The translations under genes were made by a program, and so were the position numbers. From Nelumbo lutea (Eukaryota > Streptophyta > Magnoliopsida > Proteales > Nelumbonaceae), in assembly GCA_022828595.1 (NCBI GenBank), contig JAKGHH010000005.1:56291655-56355654 (forward strand): DNA of 64,000 bases. Reading direction: 5' to 3'. Positions within the stretch are counted from its first letter, which is position 1, and each line of letters opens with the position of its first letter. The notes beneath the pieces were generated by a model that did no database searches, had not been told where the DNA came from, and saw only the letters and a list, made by a program, of their open reading frames with translations. Shown in pieces: positions 1 through 11,220 of the stretch.

Positions 1-541
1 GCACATTGAATTCGTGGGAGAAGTCCTCAAGTCCATACAGATGTGATTGAAAGTAAGGACTGTTAAAATCAGGGAATGGTCTCTGGCTCAACGTGAGCAA
101 ACGATTATCGCATTGTAGAATCTTCTCATAGTGCTTCTCAAGAGTTCCTTCAAGGAATTGGAGAAAGTGCCTCCTGAATATTGGTGCTTGGCCTCCAGTA
201 AAATCCAAAGCATGCTTTCGGGGCTGAGGATTTGCTTCCTTGAAAAAGAGTGGGGGACGGTTCAACTCAATTTCTAGAACCCCAGGCTGTTTCTCGCGAA
301 AGATTGCTCTGATCGCAGAAATCTCTGCCCATTGGATCTCAATCTTGTTCTTCAGCCCATTTTCCAACACTTACCACACCGGTTTTCGTTTTCCATAGCA
401 ACATTTCGCTATCATGTCACCCTCGTTTTCGACTTTCTTTCCCAATTGCCAATTCTGAAAGGATGCTGGGAAATTTGAAGCCCCATTTGGTGCGTCTTTC
501 TGTGCGGCAAAAGATAGGGCGTCAAAAAGACGTGGAAAAGC
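1..541 (-). CDS. TRF-like plant conserved protein, conserved-domain exon (partial, in-frame stop)
   Basis: Read on the minus strand this stretch translates as a conserved plant-specific domain of unknown function, often annotated 'TRF-like'. Seen in order: SNFPAS, then GDMIAKCCYGKRKPVW, then KNKIEIQWAEISAIR, PPLFFKEANPQPRKH, FTGGQAP, RRHFLQF, and LEKHYEKILQCDNRL. These blocks match my memory of the family consensus (SNFPASL, EGDLVAKCYFAKHKLVWEVLEGG, PLFFRETNPQPRKHTLW), recalled and not searched. Between VW and VLENG the codon is TAA (plus 371-373) where the family has Glu, so the frame is broken as read. A plausible 3' splice site (AATAG, plus 542-546) starts this exon near 541. The gene continues off the left edge. 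It may be a pseudogene, or have an unusual splice at the stop, which overlaps GGTAAGT. Confidence 0.68.
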
Positions 542-680
542 CTATTTTAGGCTCATTTCGGGATTAATCTTGTGCGAAAGACTCAAAACAACACATGTCT
601 GTCAAACGATCTTCGAACTACCCAGATGTCAAAAGTTCAATACATCAGATCTACGAGAAAATCTTCTGTCAAACGGACTT

Positions 681-1106
681 TCATTTTTTTGGATAACAAA
701 TTGATCTGTAATCGTCCTTGTATCCTTGGAGCATATGATTATATTCAAGTGGTAGTGGATAGAGCAGAATCGCACTTTGCTGATACACTTTCTCTGTAGA
801 GGTTCTTTTTTTCTGATTAACTGCCATTGTTACAAGGTCTAATAATGATGCAGTCTTACTCGGTCTCACCCCAAGAGGGCTAACTTGGTGAGAGACATTT
901 GACAGGTCAAGTGATCCACGCTGTTGCTGATTGTATTCCGTTAGCTTAATACGCTTCGGGTCAGTTCCTGAGGGTTTAAACCCATCAACAGCATCGCTTG
1001 TATCAACAATGTTTTTATTAAAGCCATCTATAGCAAAAAACCCACCAACCCCATGTTCTTTGTCGCTCCAGAAAAATATCCCTTGAGACCCAGTTATCCG
1101 TACCAT
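681..1106 (-). CDS. TRF-like plant conserved protein, N-terminal exon
   Basis: An open frame on the minus strand starts with MVRITGSQGIFFWSDKEH at 1106 and carries LTEYNQQQRGSLDLS followed by GVRPSKTASLLDLVTMAV. A short Met-Val-Arg start, an L-T-[DE]-Y-N-x-Q-Q-R-x-S-L-D block and a G-V-[RK]-L-x-K-T-P-S-F-L-D-L block are what I recall at the N terminus of the same plant family as the 1-541 exon, and the order and strand fit one gene. The true 3' end of the exon is uncertain; the family-like sequence stops around 800, and GT donors occur at about 787 and further downstream. The rest of the open frame may be intron. No function is known to me; nothing visible indicates DNA binding despite the family nickname. 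Confidence 0.55.
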   Translation of the reverse strand: MVRITGSQGIFFWSDKEHGVGGFFAIDGFNKNIVDTSDAVDGFKPSGTDPKRIKLTEYNQQQRGSLDLSNVSHQVSPLGVRPSKTASLLDLVTMAVNQKKRTSTEKVYQQSAILLYPLPLEYNHMLQGYKDDYRSICYPKK

Positions 1107-1374
1107 GATTTACTCTACATCCAAACCAAAACTCAGTTATTATCTTTATCCACTCGATGAAATTTTATCTGTTCTAATCTACTATGACAATGATGACCCA
1201 AAAATCTGAAAGATGATGACGCTTTCCTTTTTAATTGTTTTATATTTTTAATTATTTTGATAAAAATAATAAAATAATAAATAATTCATGTCTAATGGAA
1301 CAAAAACGTTTGGATGAAAGGTGCATTAACTGAGACAGGTGTCACACAGCTATTGGCTGCTCACTTATTGTATT

Positions 1375-1580
1375 TATCTAATGTGCCTACTACATCCGGA
1401 CCCTCAGCCTTTTTGGCTAGTCACCTTGGTTCGATTCTCTCCCAAAATTTGCAGGCTTAACTGGTTGTAGCGGAGACTTGGAATGGATCGTGGAGGTCCG
1501 CCTTCACCCGGATTGGGGGTTATGGCTTATGGGCATGGGTGATGAGCTATTCCCGCTTTGTTGCCCCATAAAAAAATACA
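1375..1580 (+). mobile_element. SINE-like retroposon
   Basis: The stretch contains GGTTCGATTCTC (about 1427-1438), which fits the RNA polymerase III B-box of tRNA-derived SINEs, followed by a GC-rich body with ACCCGGATTGGGGGTTATGG and ending in CCCATAAAAAAATAC, an A-rich tail. This layout matches plant tRNA-derived SINEs. I could not fix the 5' end, the A-box or a target duplication. Confidence 0.5.
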
Positions 1581-1697
1581 GGAAGGTGTTAGTCCAATCC
1601 AACTCCTCATTGATTCTCTAGGGATCAAGCTGTCATGGACCAAATCAATTCACCCAACTAGCCAACTTTCATTTTCCTATGATTTTTTTATTTGGAT

Positions 1698-1855
1698 TAG
1701 GGATGCAAGTTAGACGGAGTGGGGTTGGGTTTATGTGATCAATCCAGGCCCAACCCTAAGATTTGGGCCACACTGTAATTTGATGCACTCAGATTGGATT
1801 TAGGCCTAGGTTGATCTCAAGTTACTTAATGAACCCAATCTAAAATTTAACATTT

Positions 1856-1890
<35 letters not shown>

Positions 1891-2052
1891 CTGGGGTTGG
1901 GATAAGGTTGAACTGGGTCCAGATTAGCTAGGGCGAGACTTGGGCCCAACCCACCCAAACCTAACCCAAGGACCAAAAATCTAAGCCCAGCCCATGTAAA
2001 AATTTGGGCTGGGCCAGTCTAGGCTCGGATTGAGCCCGCCCTTGCACCCCTA
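1698..2052. mobile_element. hAT-like non-autonomous element (old)
   Basis: The ends are TAGGGATGCAAGTT and, reverse complemented, TAGGGGTGCAAGGG, the inverted termini shared by several short elements in this window. The interior is rich in GGGTTGGG/CCCAACCC words and holds a (TA)n microsatellite at 1860-1889. The flanking octamers (ATTTGGAT and CTTTAGGT) agree at only five of eight bases, so the assignment rests on the termini. Confidence 0.5.
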
Positions 2053-3410
2053 CTTTAGGTACGGCAACGTAAAAAGAAAAGTGGTTACTCTCGCACTTAG
2101 AACCTACATTCTCACCCTTCTCAGATTGAGACTTTACCATTACACAAAAAATGAGTAATGTGATTCAATTAATTGAATTTGAGAATCAAAGCGCTGTAAT
2201 GATAACAAAAGTTGTTTGATGAACTCGAATAAAATTAATCCTCATTGTGGGGGAGAGGAAAATAAATAGATTAGATTTTTTGCATGGTGATCTGGACGTG
2301 AAGCCAAGGCAACAGGCATTGGCATAATGAAGGTATCATTTGGCATTATATAATAAAGGTTATCGGCAAGGCTTGGGCTTGCTTTTGTCAAAATCTGAAT
2401 GAGACCGACCCAAAGCCCAAGTCCAATACTTAGGTCCGAAACCCAGCCCGTAAATAGGCCTAATTATGTAATTCTCAAAAGAGTAATGTTAGCTAAATTA
2501 GGTGCGTGATTCATGGAAAATTACACTTGTAATTCCAAGTTTGAAGTTTCCTTTTGGTGACAAAACCAAGAAAGCATGAAGAAAAGAGTGCAAATTGAAA
2601 AGAACACGAGTTAACATGGTTCAGCATTATTGGTATTTTTGTGCCTCCCAATGATTTCCCAATTATGGTACCACTGAGAAAGTAAAGGGTAAAATATTAA
2701 CAGGGTGATATGCATAGATGGATTTTGCATACTGTTTGGGTTTAGGGGGGTTTACAAACTTCAGGAGAAAGCAGTCTTCTTACTGTAATCGTTCATGACC
2801 ATTACATGAAGACAAGCTACTAAAGATGCCAATAGATTACAGAGATAACTTCAAGATTACCCATTGGGGAAACCATCATCATCAAATATGATAATGTGCT
2901 AGTGATTGACAGGATATAACAGCATTTCGGTGGGCAGTATGTGTGGGGAAAAAAGAAAAAAACTAAAAGGTGCATTTCTTGATAGACTGTGAACTTATCT
3001 ACCTGAGACTAGTCAACTGTGAAAAGGTTTTCATTCTACTTAAGCATTTCAGCCGATGGCAAGATAAGCCCATAAAATTGAGAAAACTCAGAATATCTCA
3101 AGATTTATGCTACTAAAAATATATATTCTCAGAGACCAACTAAGAAGGCCTCACATTAAAGTAGTAGCAGAGAAAACGTAAAATAAAAACCCAAATAAAA
3201 AGTCAAAGGACCCTGACAGTTGGATGACAAAAGTAGGGGAGCTTATTCTTACAGTTAAAATGAATAGTGAAGATACAATACAATTTATGATGGTGTCTTC
3301 AGAAGAGAATGATAGAGTAATTCATTCAGAAGTTACAGGAGAAACATTGGATATGACTACAACAATTACACAAAGATGGAGATGATGGTGATGAAGACCA
3401 ATCAGCAGAA
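2053..3410. other. Intergenic stretch with OHP2 3' UTR
   Basis: No coding region was recognised. The right-hand part, next to 3411, should hold the 3' UTR and polyadenylation region of the OHP2 gene on the minus strand. The rest is AT-rich sequence without a clear repeat structure. Confidence 0.45.
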
Positions 3411-3525
3411 TCATTCCAGGTCTACTATCCCAAAATTTGAGAGAAGGATCTTTACTTGATCAACAAAGTCTGAACCAGTTGCATACTCTGTTAGAAGCCC
3501 AACAGCAAAACCAAACATTGCCCAT
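3411..3525 (-). CDS. OHP2: One-helix protein 2 (OHP2), exon 2, C-terminal transmembrane helix
   Basis: The minus-strand exon encodes 37 residues beginning WAMFGFAVGLLTEYATGS and ending LLSNFGIVDLE followed by TGA (plus 3411-3413). This is the single light-harvesting-like membrane helix of OHP2, with the chlorophyll-binding motif whose E-x-x-N-G-R half (ENEIANGR-type) comes from exon 1. It is preceded by the acceptor TTGTGCAG, and the split Arg codon AG|A joins in frame to exon 1 at 8160. OHP2 acts with OHP1 in the thylakoid in assembly of photosystem II reaction centres and chlorophyll delivery (family knowledge). The exon is intact and the total protein is 189 residues, the normal size for plant OHP2. 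Confidence 0.93.
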
Positions 3526-4794
3526 CTGCACAAGGACCATTCAGTAAACAGAAACCAATTTCATTTGAATCCCAAATCAAGTCCAAGCATGATGGTGAAA
3601 ATCAATACATAGGAAATGAAAAAAAAAAGATAAGAAGAGGAAGAAAATCCTTGCTTTCTAAGATCATGTTGGATAAAAATTACAGTCTTTGTATAATTTA
3701 AGGAGGGTACTGCACAAAGAAAGGTGGACTGAATTGTTGAATTTGAGCATTTATGAAGGAGAGTTAAGAGTTCATAACCCAATATGGTTAAGAAATCAAT
3801 AATTAATACCACTTACCAGTTATAACATTTTAGGATCCTAAATGACCTAAAATTGAAAAGAGATCAAGAAAAAATTTTCAGAGTAAATAATTATACCCAG
3901 AGAGCAGCTAAATCGAAGAAAGTCATCAATTGTTGTCTTTTTTTCTCAATAATATTCTTTCAGCCAGAGAAGTAGAAAAGTCTTCTTGTTTTTCATTGAG
4001 ATTCTGACAAAACTGATTAATTGGAATCCTTCAGCAACCAAAAGAAAATTTAGAAAAGAAAACTTATCTGAGATTAAATAGTGAAGTTTCCAGACATGAC
4101 TAACAGACTAGCTAACTTCTCCTCTATACAATCCTCTGAAAGCATTCTGTCCCCCTAGCACATTAGATTACCAAATTCACAAGCTTCAAAAGGAGGATAT
4201 AGAATCTATTTCAAATTATGGTGTTTAAAACTCAAAAGTTTGACATAGTGTAGCAGAGGAATATTGATGAGATCTCTGCTGTTTTCTGGACCGCTAGAGC
4301 TAAGCTTATTCCATATCCTTGTTGAAGCTTTCAGTCAATATTCATTTGCAAAACATCCAATTATTCTCCCAATTGCAGAAGAGTTCATTTGGATATTTAT
4401 TTCAGTAAGTTCCTTGAAGTTGATCAGCAAATTGATAGAAGTCAGCTTAAGCCCTAATAGATTGTACAAAAAACATCAGAATGTCAACCACCTTTATTCA
4501 TTAATTTATTGCTAGATGCTTTAGAGGTTATTATTTTCACTCATCCATTGATGGGATCTGTCAAAGGTAGTGTGATTGATTTCCTTTTGGTTGGCCAAAG
4601 GGAACGCTTAGGGGAACTAGTAAGTGTGCATGTGCTTTACACATGGCAACTTTTTATTATTATGATGACGATCGTAAATAATATGTTTCCAAAGTTTTTA
4701 ACCATTTTTTATATTTCTATGTCTATAAAAATTATTCTTATTTGTCACACTTATTTTTGTTTAATATGATGAGTATATGATATTAGAGATGTGT

Positions 4795-5775
4795 CCAAAT
4801 GTACTTAAACATACCTTGAATTAAAAAAAAAAAGACTTAAATATACCTTGTGACTTTTTACCTTTCATTTTCTTTCAAAATTTCAAAATATACCCTGAAT
4901 TTTTCAAACTTATGTGGGTGGTGGGCTACTAGCGTACCAGACTGCCTCTAATCAGATGGTTCAGAGTCATATGATGGTTCAAAATATACCCTAAAATTTT
5001 CAAACTCATCAGGCATGTGCCTTTTGTTACAGGTCTTGTAAAGTTCAGAAAAAATAATGCACTAATCAGATGGTTCAGAGTCATCTAATCATGAAAATTT
5101 CCCTACTGGAGGGCTCCACCTAGGTGGGACGCATATGATGCCTGGTTGGTCCTGAATATAATATCTGCATTGGGAAAAGGTGTGAGTTATTGATGATGGG
5201 CACTCGGAATTTCCTACTCACTTTTCCTACCCACTTTCTACCTGCTGTGAATTGGAGCCACACATCTCTAATGATGGGGCCCAGCAACCACAGCAACTCT
5301 TGCATGAGTCCTGAAAAAAAAATACAAAAGAAAAAGAAAATCTCTTGCATGGGTCCTGTCTGTTTAGAACAAAGACGGAGGAGCCATTTCATTTTTTCCC
5401 TCCTCCCCACTTCAAACTTTTTTACTAAACCCCAAGGCTTGGTGTAATAACATTTCCGTTGAATCTCTCTCTAGAGTCTCTCCCCCAATCCCAAAAATTT
5501 GTTTCCAAGTTGAACTTTCCCAATCTACTTCCTAACTTCTCCCTTATTTCTACCCTTGTGTGTATTAACTGAACCAGTCTTTTTACTGCTCAAAAGGGTA
5601 AAATTGGATTTTAAAAATTTTAAATGACCCTACATGTACCATTTCATTGATGGAGGTATGTTTAAGTCCAGGTCATCCCACAAGGTATATTTTAGGTCTT
5701 TTTGAAAAACTCAGGGTATGTTTCAAGTCAGTTTATGAAAGCTCTAGGTATGTTTAAGTCTTTTACCTTTTTTTT
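4795..5775. mobile_element. Foldback DNA element in OHP2 intron
   Basis: GACTTAAATATACCTTG near 4833 is matched at the other end by AGGTATGTTTAAGTC near 5745 as an inverted repeat, with poly(A) on the left and poly(T) on the right. Sub-repeats of the same word (GGTATATTTTAGGTC, GGGTATGTTTCAAGTC) occur near 5685 and 5715. No transposase is present and the target duplication was not resolved. Confidence 0.5.
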
Positions 5776-5812
5776 TTGTATTTTTATACTTTTGTGTGTT
5801 TTCATCTTTTTT

Positions 5813-5813
5813 A

Positions 5814-5844
<31 letters not shown>
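5813..5844. repeat. (ATT)n microsatellite
   Basis: About ten perfect ATT units in the OHP2 intron, just outside the right end of the foldback element. Confidence 0.9.
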
Positions 5845-5845
<1 letters not shown>

Positions 5846-5898
5846 ATTATGACATCTAGGGTTGACACATTTGACCCAAAAGATTGAATTATTGACCA

Positions 5899-6881
5899 TA
5901 GTTGTCAAGGCGACTAGGCGCTTTTTATTGCTCGCCTCGCCTAAACGCCAATCAATTTTACATCAAACCTTATACTATACTATAATATTTTTATATTTTT
6001 ATCTCATAATATTAGAATAGGCCTGCTACGCCGTAATATCATTTTTGTTACTTCATAAATCAATATGCATTTGTGAGCTTTTTATATTAGGATTCAAATG
6101 ATACAGAGCTCCTTACCAAAAAAAGTAGTAAAAAACTGAAGTTCAGTGGAGTTCGAAGACTTCAAGATTTTTCAAGCAATAAAGAACTGGAAGTTCAAAG
6201 ATTTTGAAGACTTTGAACTTTCGAAGACTTAAAAGAGTGAAGACTTAAAGCAACAAGTAACACAAGTCGAACACAGGTAATGTTCAACTTCTTCTTCTTC
6301 CTCCAGAACAGAAATAGAGATCAGCGCCTTCTTTTTCCGGGATAAGAAATATCTCTCCTTAAATTTCTGATTCTTTTCCTTTCCTTTTTGGAACAAAAAC
6401 AGGGGCTCCTCTCCTTAAAATTTCTGTTCTCCATTTGATTTTTTTCTCTGTTTTTTGAAACGGGCATCATTTTCATGTTTTTTTTTTGCATTTTTTTTAA
6501 ACAATAACAGGGGCTTCATCCCTTCTCCTTCATATTGTTTATCATTTTTTCACTCCCTTTTTGGAGACAAAAAAAAGCAGCTCCACCCTTTTTTCCTTAT
6601 TTGTTGATTTTTTTTCTTCTTTTTCTATGACAAAAACAGAGCAGCCCCTTCTTTTACTTGGTGATGGTTATTTCCAAGACACCATCCTTGAAACAGTAGG
6701 AAGAAAATGGTTATTTCTGAGATATTACAGAAGAAAAGGTTTGAGACACAGGACTAGAAACAGTATGAAAAATACGTTTAGTTTTGAGACACTAGGCGAC
6801 ACGCCGACACCGAGGCGGGCACCTAGGCGACTAAGCGCTCCCTTGTCGCCTGGGTTTGCCTTGGCACCTTGAAACCTATGT
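5899..6881. mobile_element. DNA element with AAGGCG-type inverted ends
   Basis: The left end reads CATAGTTGTCAAGGCGACT and the right end, reverse complemented, CATAGGTTTCAAGGTGCC, with further GCGCC/GGCGAC words inside both ends. Fragments of the same family recur at about 17285-17340, 17840-17945, 27313-27372 and 63720-63770. The interior is T-rich and non-coding, with short direct repeats around GAAGTTCAAAGATTTTGAAG (6190-6240). Confidence 0.5.
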
Positions 6882-8159
6882 TGTTGGCTTGCCATCAAAC
6901 AAGAAAATAACTCCAATTTTGGGTTGGTTTTTAATTTGTATTTTATTTCTATATTCAATAAAAACAACTATTCTTTGTCACATTTATTTTCTTTAATATG
7001 GTTAATTAATAAGAATTCAATGAAAGAGTGGAAGTTAATACATAAATATAAAACTTAATGAAAGGGAATTGAATGAGGAGAAATATAATAGTTCAAATCA
7101 CATTTTGTGCTCTCACAATTAGAGAGGGACCAAATTCAAAAATAGGGGTATTTTAGCCAAACAAAAGTTCCACAATATCGTTCACACTTTTAATAGAGTG
7201 AAAGAAATACAATAAAACAACCCTTTTTTTGCCCTTTGGGAATCTTTAAAGAAACAGAGTGAAAGAACTTCTAAAAAGAATTGCCTGCAATAACACTATC
7301 TGCAGGGTGATCAGTAGATTGTTGGTTTAGTTGATTTCTATTTCTAAAGCCTATTCATTGCTTAAGAGGATAAACCTTGAACCAGTCTTAGAATTATGTC
7401 TTGAAGGCGGGTATAATGGTTATGTGCAAAAAACTGTTGGCATTCTCTATGTGGTGCATATTTAAAGCTTAATTTGTGACATAAAGCTTTCTATGACAAC
7501 CTAAATTACCACCTCACTGGACATTGGTGGTCTGTTTAGAAACTCAAAGAGAACACTTCCAAAGTATATTCAAGTTCCATTTGTTACAGAAGAAGAAATT
7601 ATGACATAGATCCAAATGTTACTCTCTTGGTTTTTAATGGTAGAATGAGATCCCATATGCAAAATCACTAGGTCCCCAATAAAGAAATCAGTTATTGGCA
7701 TGCTTCATGCATTTCAGTCACATTTGTCAAATTTTAATGACTTAATTGTACTTTTGTTCCAATGCAAATACGAATGATTTAGATGGCACATTGTCAAAGA
7801 GCTAATACTGGTAGGTTGGGAATTCTCTTCCTCGAATTTTCCTTACAACGTCAACATTTGATCTATTGTTTTATTCCCTGAAACTCGTTTAGTTATCCAA
7901 GGAGACACGAATAATTATAGGGGTCATCTGAGACAGAGAAGAAAACCCCAAATAAAAGAACCCACCTAAAGCAACATTCAATGATTGAATTCCCAGTCCG
8001 CCCCCCTTCCCATGTTGCATCCATTATAATTCAAACCCAAAGAAGAATGTTTTGAAAAGAGAAAGAAAAAAGATATATCAATCCAATTACAAACCGCAAT
8101 TAGAATATAAGGAAGATGAGTAAACCAAGAGGTAAACTTGAACCACAAAATGAAGTTAC

Positions 8160-8614
8160 CTCCCATTTGCTATTTCATTCTTGCTGATGAACCCAAAGAA
8201 GGGTCCCTGGTTTGCTTCTTCAAGCTTCTTCTGCCGAAAGTACTCCTGAAGTTCCTTAGCCATCTGTCTCTGGAACTCCATAGTAATTACGTTCGGGTCC
8301 GATGCCTGCGGCACCCCAGCCACCGAAACCGGCTTGGAAGGAGCCGAAGATGAGGCAGGAGACGGGGATGGAGGTGGAGGTGGAGATGGAGGGGAGGGTT
8401 TGAGAGGAGGAGAGGGTGGTCGCAAAGAAGGAGCGACGGGTCTTCGAAAAGGTCCTTCAGCGTTGGAACTCCTTATAGTAACGGAAGGTTTAGTGGCTGA
8501 AAACCTGAACGAGGAAGACGAAGAAGAGGATGAAGAACAAGTTGTTGGCGTTGAAGAAGAACAAGAGGAGCTTGAGATTTTGATGCAAGGGATTGAACAT
8601 GAAGCCACAGACAT
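8160..8614 (-). CDS. OHP2: One-helix protein 2 (OHP2), exon 1, transit peptide and stromal segment
   Basis: The exon starts at ATG (plus 8612-8614) and encodes 151 residues plus two bases of a split Arg codon. The N terminus MSVASCSIPCIKI and a long serine run form a chloroplast transit peptide; a proline-rich linker (about residues 60-90) follows; then VITMEFQRQMAKELQEYF, GPFFGF and KNEIANGR, which match plant OHP2 as I recall it. The donor is GGGAG|GTAACTT. The final N-G-R completes the chlorophyll-binding half-motif joined to exon 2 (3411-3525). The start is supported by the family N terminus. Expression is expected to be light-dependent, from family knowledge only. Confidence 0.93.
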
Positions 8615-8635
8615 TTTCGTTTAGTTATTGCTCTC

Positions 8636-8637
<2 letters not shown>

Positions 8638-8670
<33 letters not shown>
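8638..8670. repeat. (TC)n microsatellite in OHP2 5' UTR
   Basis: About fifteen CT units lie 25-55 bases upstream of the OHP2 start codon (on the minus strand a GA tract), a common feature of plant 5' leaders. Confidence 0.9.
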
Positions 8671-10354
8671 ATTCGTATTTTTTGCTCAGCTTTTCTTCTG
8701 TTCTGTTATTGGAAGAGAACTAGAGGAGAAGACGACGAGGATGATGGGGCAGCGTTACCAGAGAGCCCATCTAAAGAAGTGGATAAGATACGGCCAAGTT
8801 TTCCAAGGAGAATGCTAAGCTTTCTTTGGATTTTAATGGGAAAATTTCAGTCTAGTACCCTGAATTTGGGGTAGTTTTACTGTCGTACCCAAACTTTTGA
8901 AAACTATCAATTTAATACTTAGCGTTATTAATCGTCAGTTAACTGATGCATCAGATGTGATTTAAATTTCTGAAATTTCAAAATTTACCGAAGAAGCAAA
9001 AGAGAAATAAAAAACTACTTCCTTCCTCTAACATAAAAATTTATTAAGGCTCCAACAATAAATTGGTGAAATTAAACTGTTCATCATCTTCTTAGTCAAC
9101 AAAATAAAACAAAGTCAAAGAGAGAGAATAGCAAGGGAGACGAATGTAGAGAGACTCCTTAGGACCGCATGATGTGTTAATGTATCACGATTTGTTGTTA
9201 TTTTCCCTAAAAACAAACGACACAAAACACTTGAATCTGCATTTCAGGCTATGTCACCCCCCCCCCTTCCTGCTTATGATGTTCCCCACTAGATGACGGT
9301 GGTTTTTCTGTAAGGTCTTTGGACCACTTACCGTTAAGGCGTTAAAGAGGTGGAAATCTGGAATGCAGAAGCCTTCGTCCCCACCTCCAGTGTGGATGAT
9401 ATTCATCTACTGGGATCAGCGGAGACAGAGAGAGAGGACAGATATTGATTTTGGAAATAGCGAATACGAGGTGATCCATTAATTGTTTTTAGCATCCAAA
9501 GTTGCGTTTTTGTTTGTAATCTTCTCTAGTGTTATGGTTTTAAAAATCGATTCACCAGATTTTGGGCTGATGGTTTGATCGTTCGGTTTGAATAGATGAT
9601 TTATTCTCACAAAAATATTAAAAATAAAAAATGATCAAAACTCGTTGAATGGGTGAATAGATCGACTGTTCAATCGCCTGGATCAACAAATCATTGACTG
9701 ATTTAATGGCTTTTAGCTAAAGACCGGGTTTGAAGTAAAACAGAATCGATTGTTTAGAATTCTTGGGCCAAACGGTCCAACCGTTCGAATCAACTACAGT
9801 TCGAAAACCATGTGTTTTAGATATCAGTTACACGGGTTAGTTGCAGCTGTTTTTTTGTCCGAAATCAAGGATTCGCATCAAGTTATGCAGAAAAATAAAA
9901 ACAGCAAGATAAAATGAATTAGACTTTTCAAAACGTGTCATTTGTATCATTTTCACAAAGGGCATTGTAAAGGAAATTAGATAACGTTAAAAGGGCATTT
10001 ATGTCATTTCATATGCCATTTTTGTACTTATTTTGCAAGCGCGATATGACAAGATGACCTCGCTGGTGTGTATGATCTACTAACAGAAAACCTCGCAGGA
10101 AGAGAATCACGTTATCCTACCAACATTATCTTACTAAATCAAACCTCACACCCAACGTTCAAAATTTCATTATGTATCGATCGGTATATATCATATCAGA
10201 GCCTTTCTGATATGCCCCTACAGGGGAACAGGGGGTGTTGTCGGTGAGTGGTTCACGGTGTAGACCGTCTCCTCTGAATTAGATTAAAAAATATATATAT
10301 CTCCATGCATTGATATTTTGAACCTGGCTCGCACCCCACTAAAGCCTTGGCCCT
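8671..10354. other. OHP2 upstream region and intergenic repeats
   Basis: The first few hundred bases should include the OHP2 promoter; I could not fix a TATA box or start site. From 8830 there is a fragment resembling the 11611-12088 element (GTCTAGTACCCTGAATTTGG). The segment 9540-9830 is a degenerate repeat with inverted ends. No gene was recognised. Confidence 0.4.
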
Positions 10355-10808
10355 TAGGTGTGAGCAAGAAAAACTGAACCAAAACCAAACAAAAATTTCA
10401 GTTAATTGAACCGGTTAGTTTATTTTTGGTTAACCAATATAGAAAACTGGTGGTTAATCGAACCAACCGGTATACATATATTTTTATATATTTTATATAT
10501 ATTTATATATATATATATTTTTTTTTTCTATATATTATAAATTAATAAATATATATTATATACATAATACATTATTTATTATTTAAAATATAATATTCTA
10601 TATATATATTTCTAGTTTTTTATTATATATTTATATATTTTTATAATATATATTGTAAATTAAAAAAAAAAACCTAAAAAATGACAAGCCGAACCAATCA
10701 ACTGGTTAACCGATTGGCTTCGATTACCAGTTTTCCAAGAATTAGACATACTAGTCCGGTTTCAAAATTAGGCCCGCAGTTTAATTAACCAAACCATAAG
10801 CACCCCTA
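10355..10808. mobile_element. hAT-like MITE with perfect 8-bp target duplication
   Basis: The element begins TAGGTGTGAGCAAG and ends CTTATGGTTTGG-type sequence closing in CACCCCTA, which reverse complements to TAGGGGTG. It is flanked on both sides by TTGGCCCT (10347-10354 and 10809-10816), a perfect 8-bp duplication as made by hAT transposases. The 454-bp interior is very AT-rich and non-coding, with GAACCAACCGG-type words. Confidence 0.78.
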
Positions 10809-11187
10809 TTGGCCCTTGGGAGTGTGTTTGGGGTGAGAGACGCATGATCACCTTGGGAAATCATGAGTAAAAGTAGGGTTCAAATCTTTTACCCATAATT
10901 TATTCCCACATCCCTACCCACGAGTAATTACAACTGTACATTGAGAATATCTCTCTTATCATTCATGGGAGATATTTGGTAGTGTTTCATGGATATGGAT
11001 GTGGGAATAATTTGTGGATAGCGTAAAGAGTGATATATCTGGTGTCCATGTGAATACAAGTTACATTCAGAGTGACTTCCTAGAAGGTGGTCTAAGGGTT
11101 TCGTAGTAGTGCCCCGGACATGTTTCCATGGAGGAGAAATCAATTGGATTTGTCTACCAAGTATTTGTTAATATGAAGAAGATTCTA

Positions 11188-11189
<2 letters not shown>

Positions 11190-11218
<29 letters not shown>
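11190..11218. repeat. (AT)n microsatellite
   Basis: About fourteen AT units between unassigned sequence. Confidence 0.9.

Positions 11219-11220
<2 letters not shown>

Larger units (their letters stand above)
3526..8159 (-). other. OHP2 intron (4.6 kb), repeat-filled
   Basis: The intron runs from GTAACTT (donor, plus 8159 downward) to TTGTGCAG (acceptor at 3526). It contains a foldback element (4795-5775), an (ATT)n tract and an element with AAGGCG-type ends (5899-6881). No exon-like sequence was recognised elsewhere in it; short open frames at 4264-4769 and 5190-5447 look like chance. Confidence 0.8.

Noticed and set aside
1427..1438. Possible tRNA gene from the GGTTCGATTC box
   Set aside because: No cloverleaf around it; the A-rich tail and context fit a SINE.
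8334..8624. Plus-strand Glu/Gly-rich open frame
   Set aside because: Antisense of the Ser/Pro-rich OHP2 exon 1.
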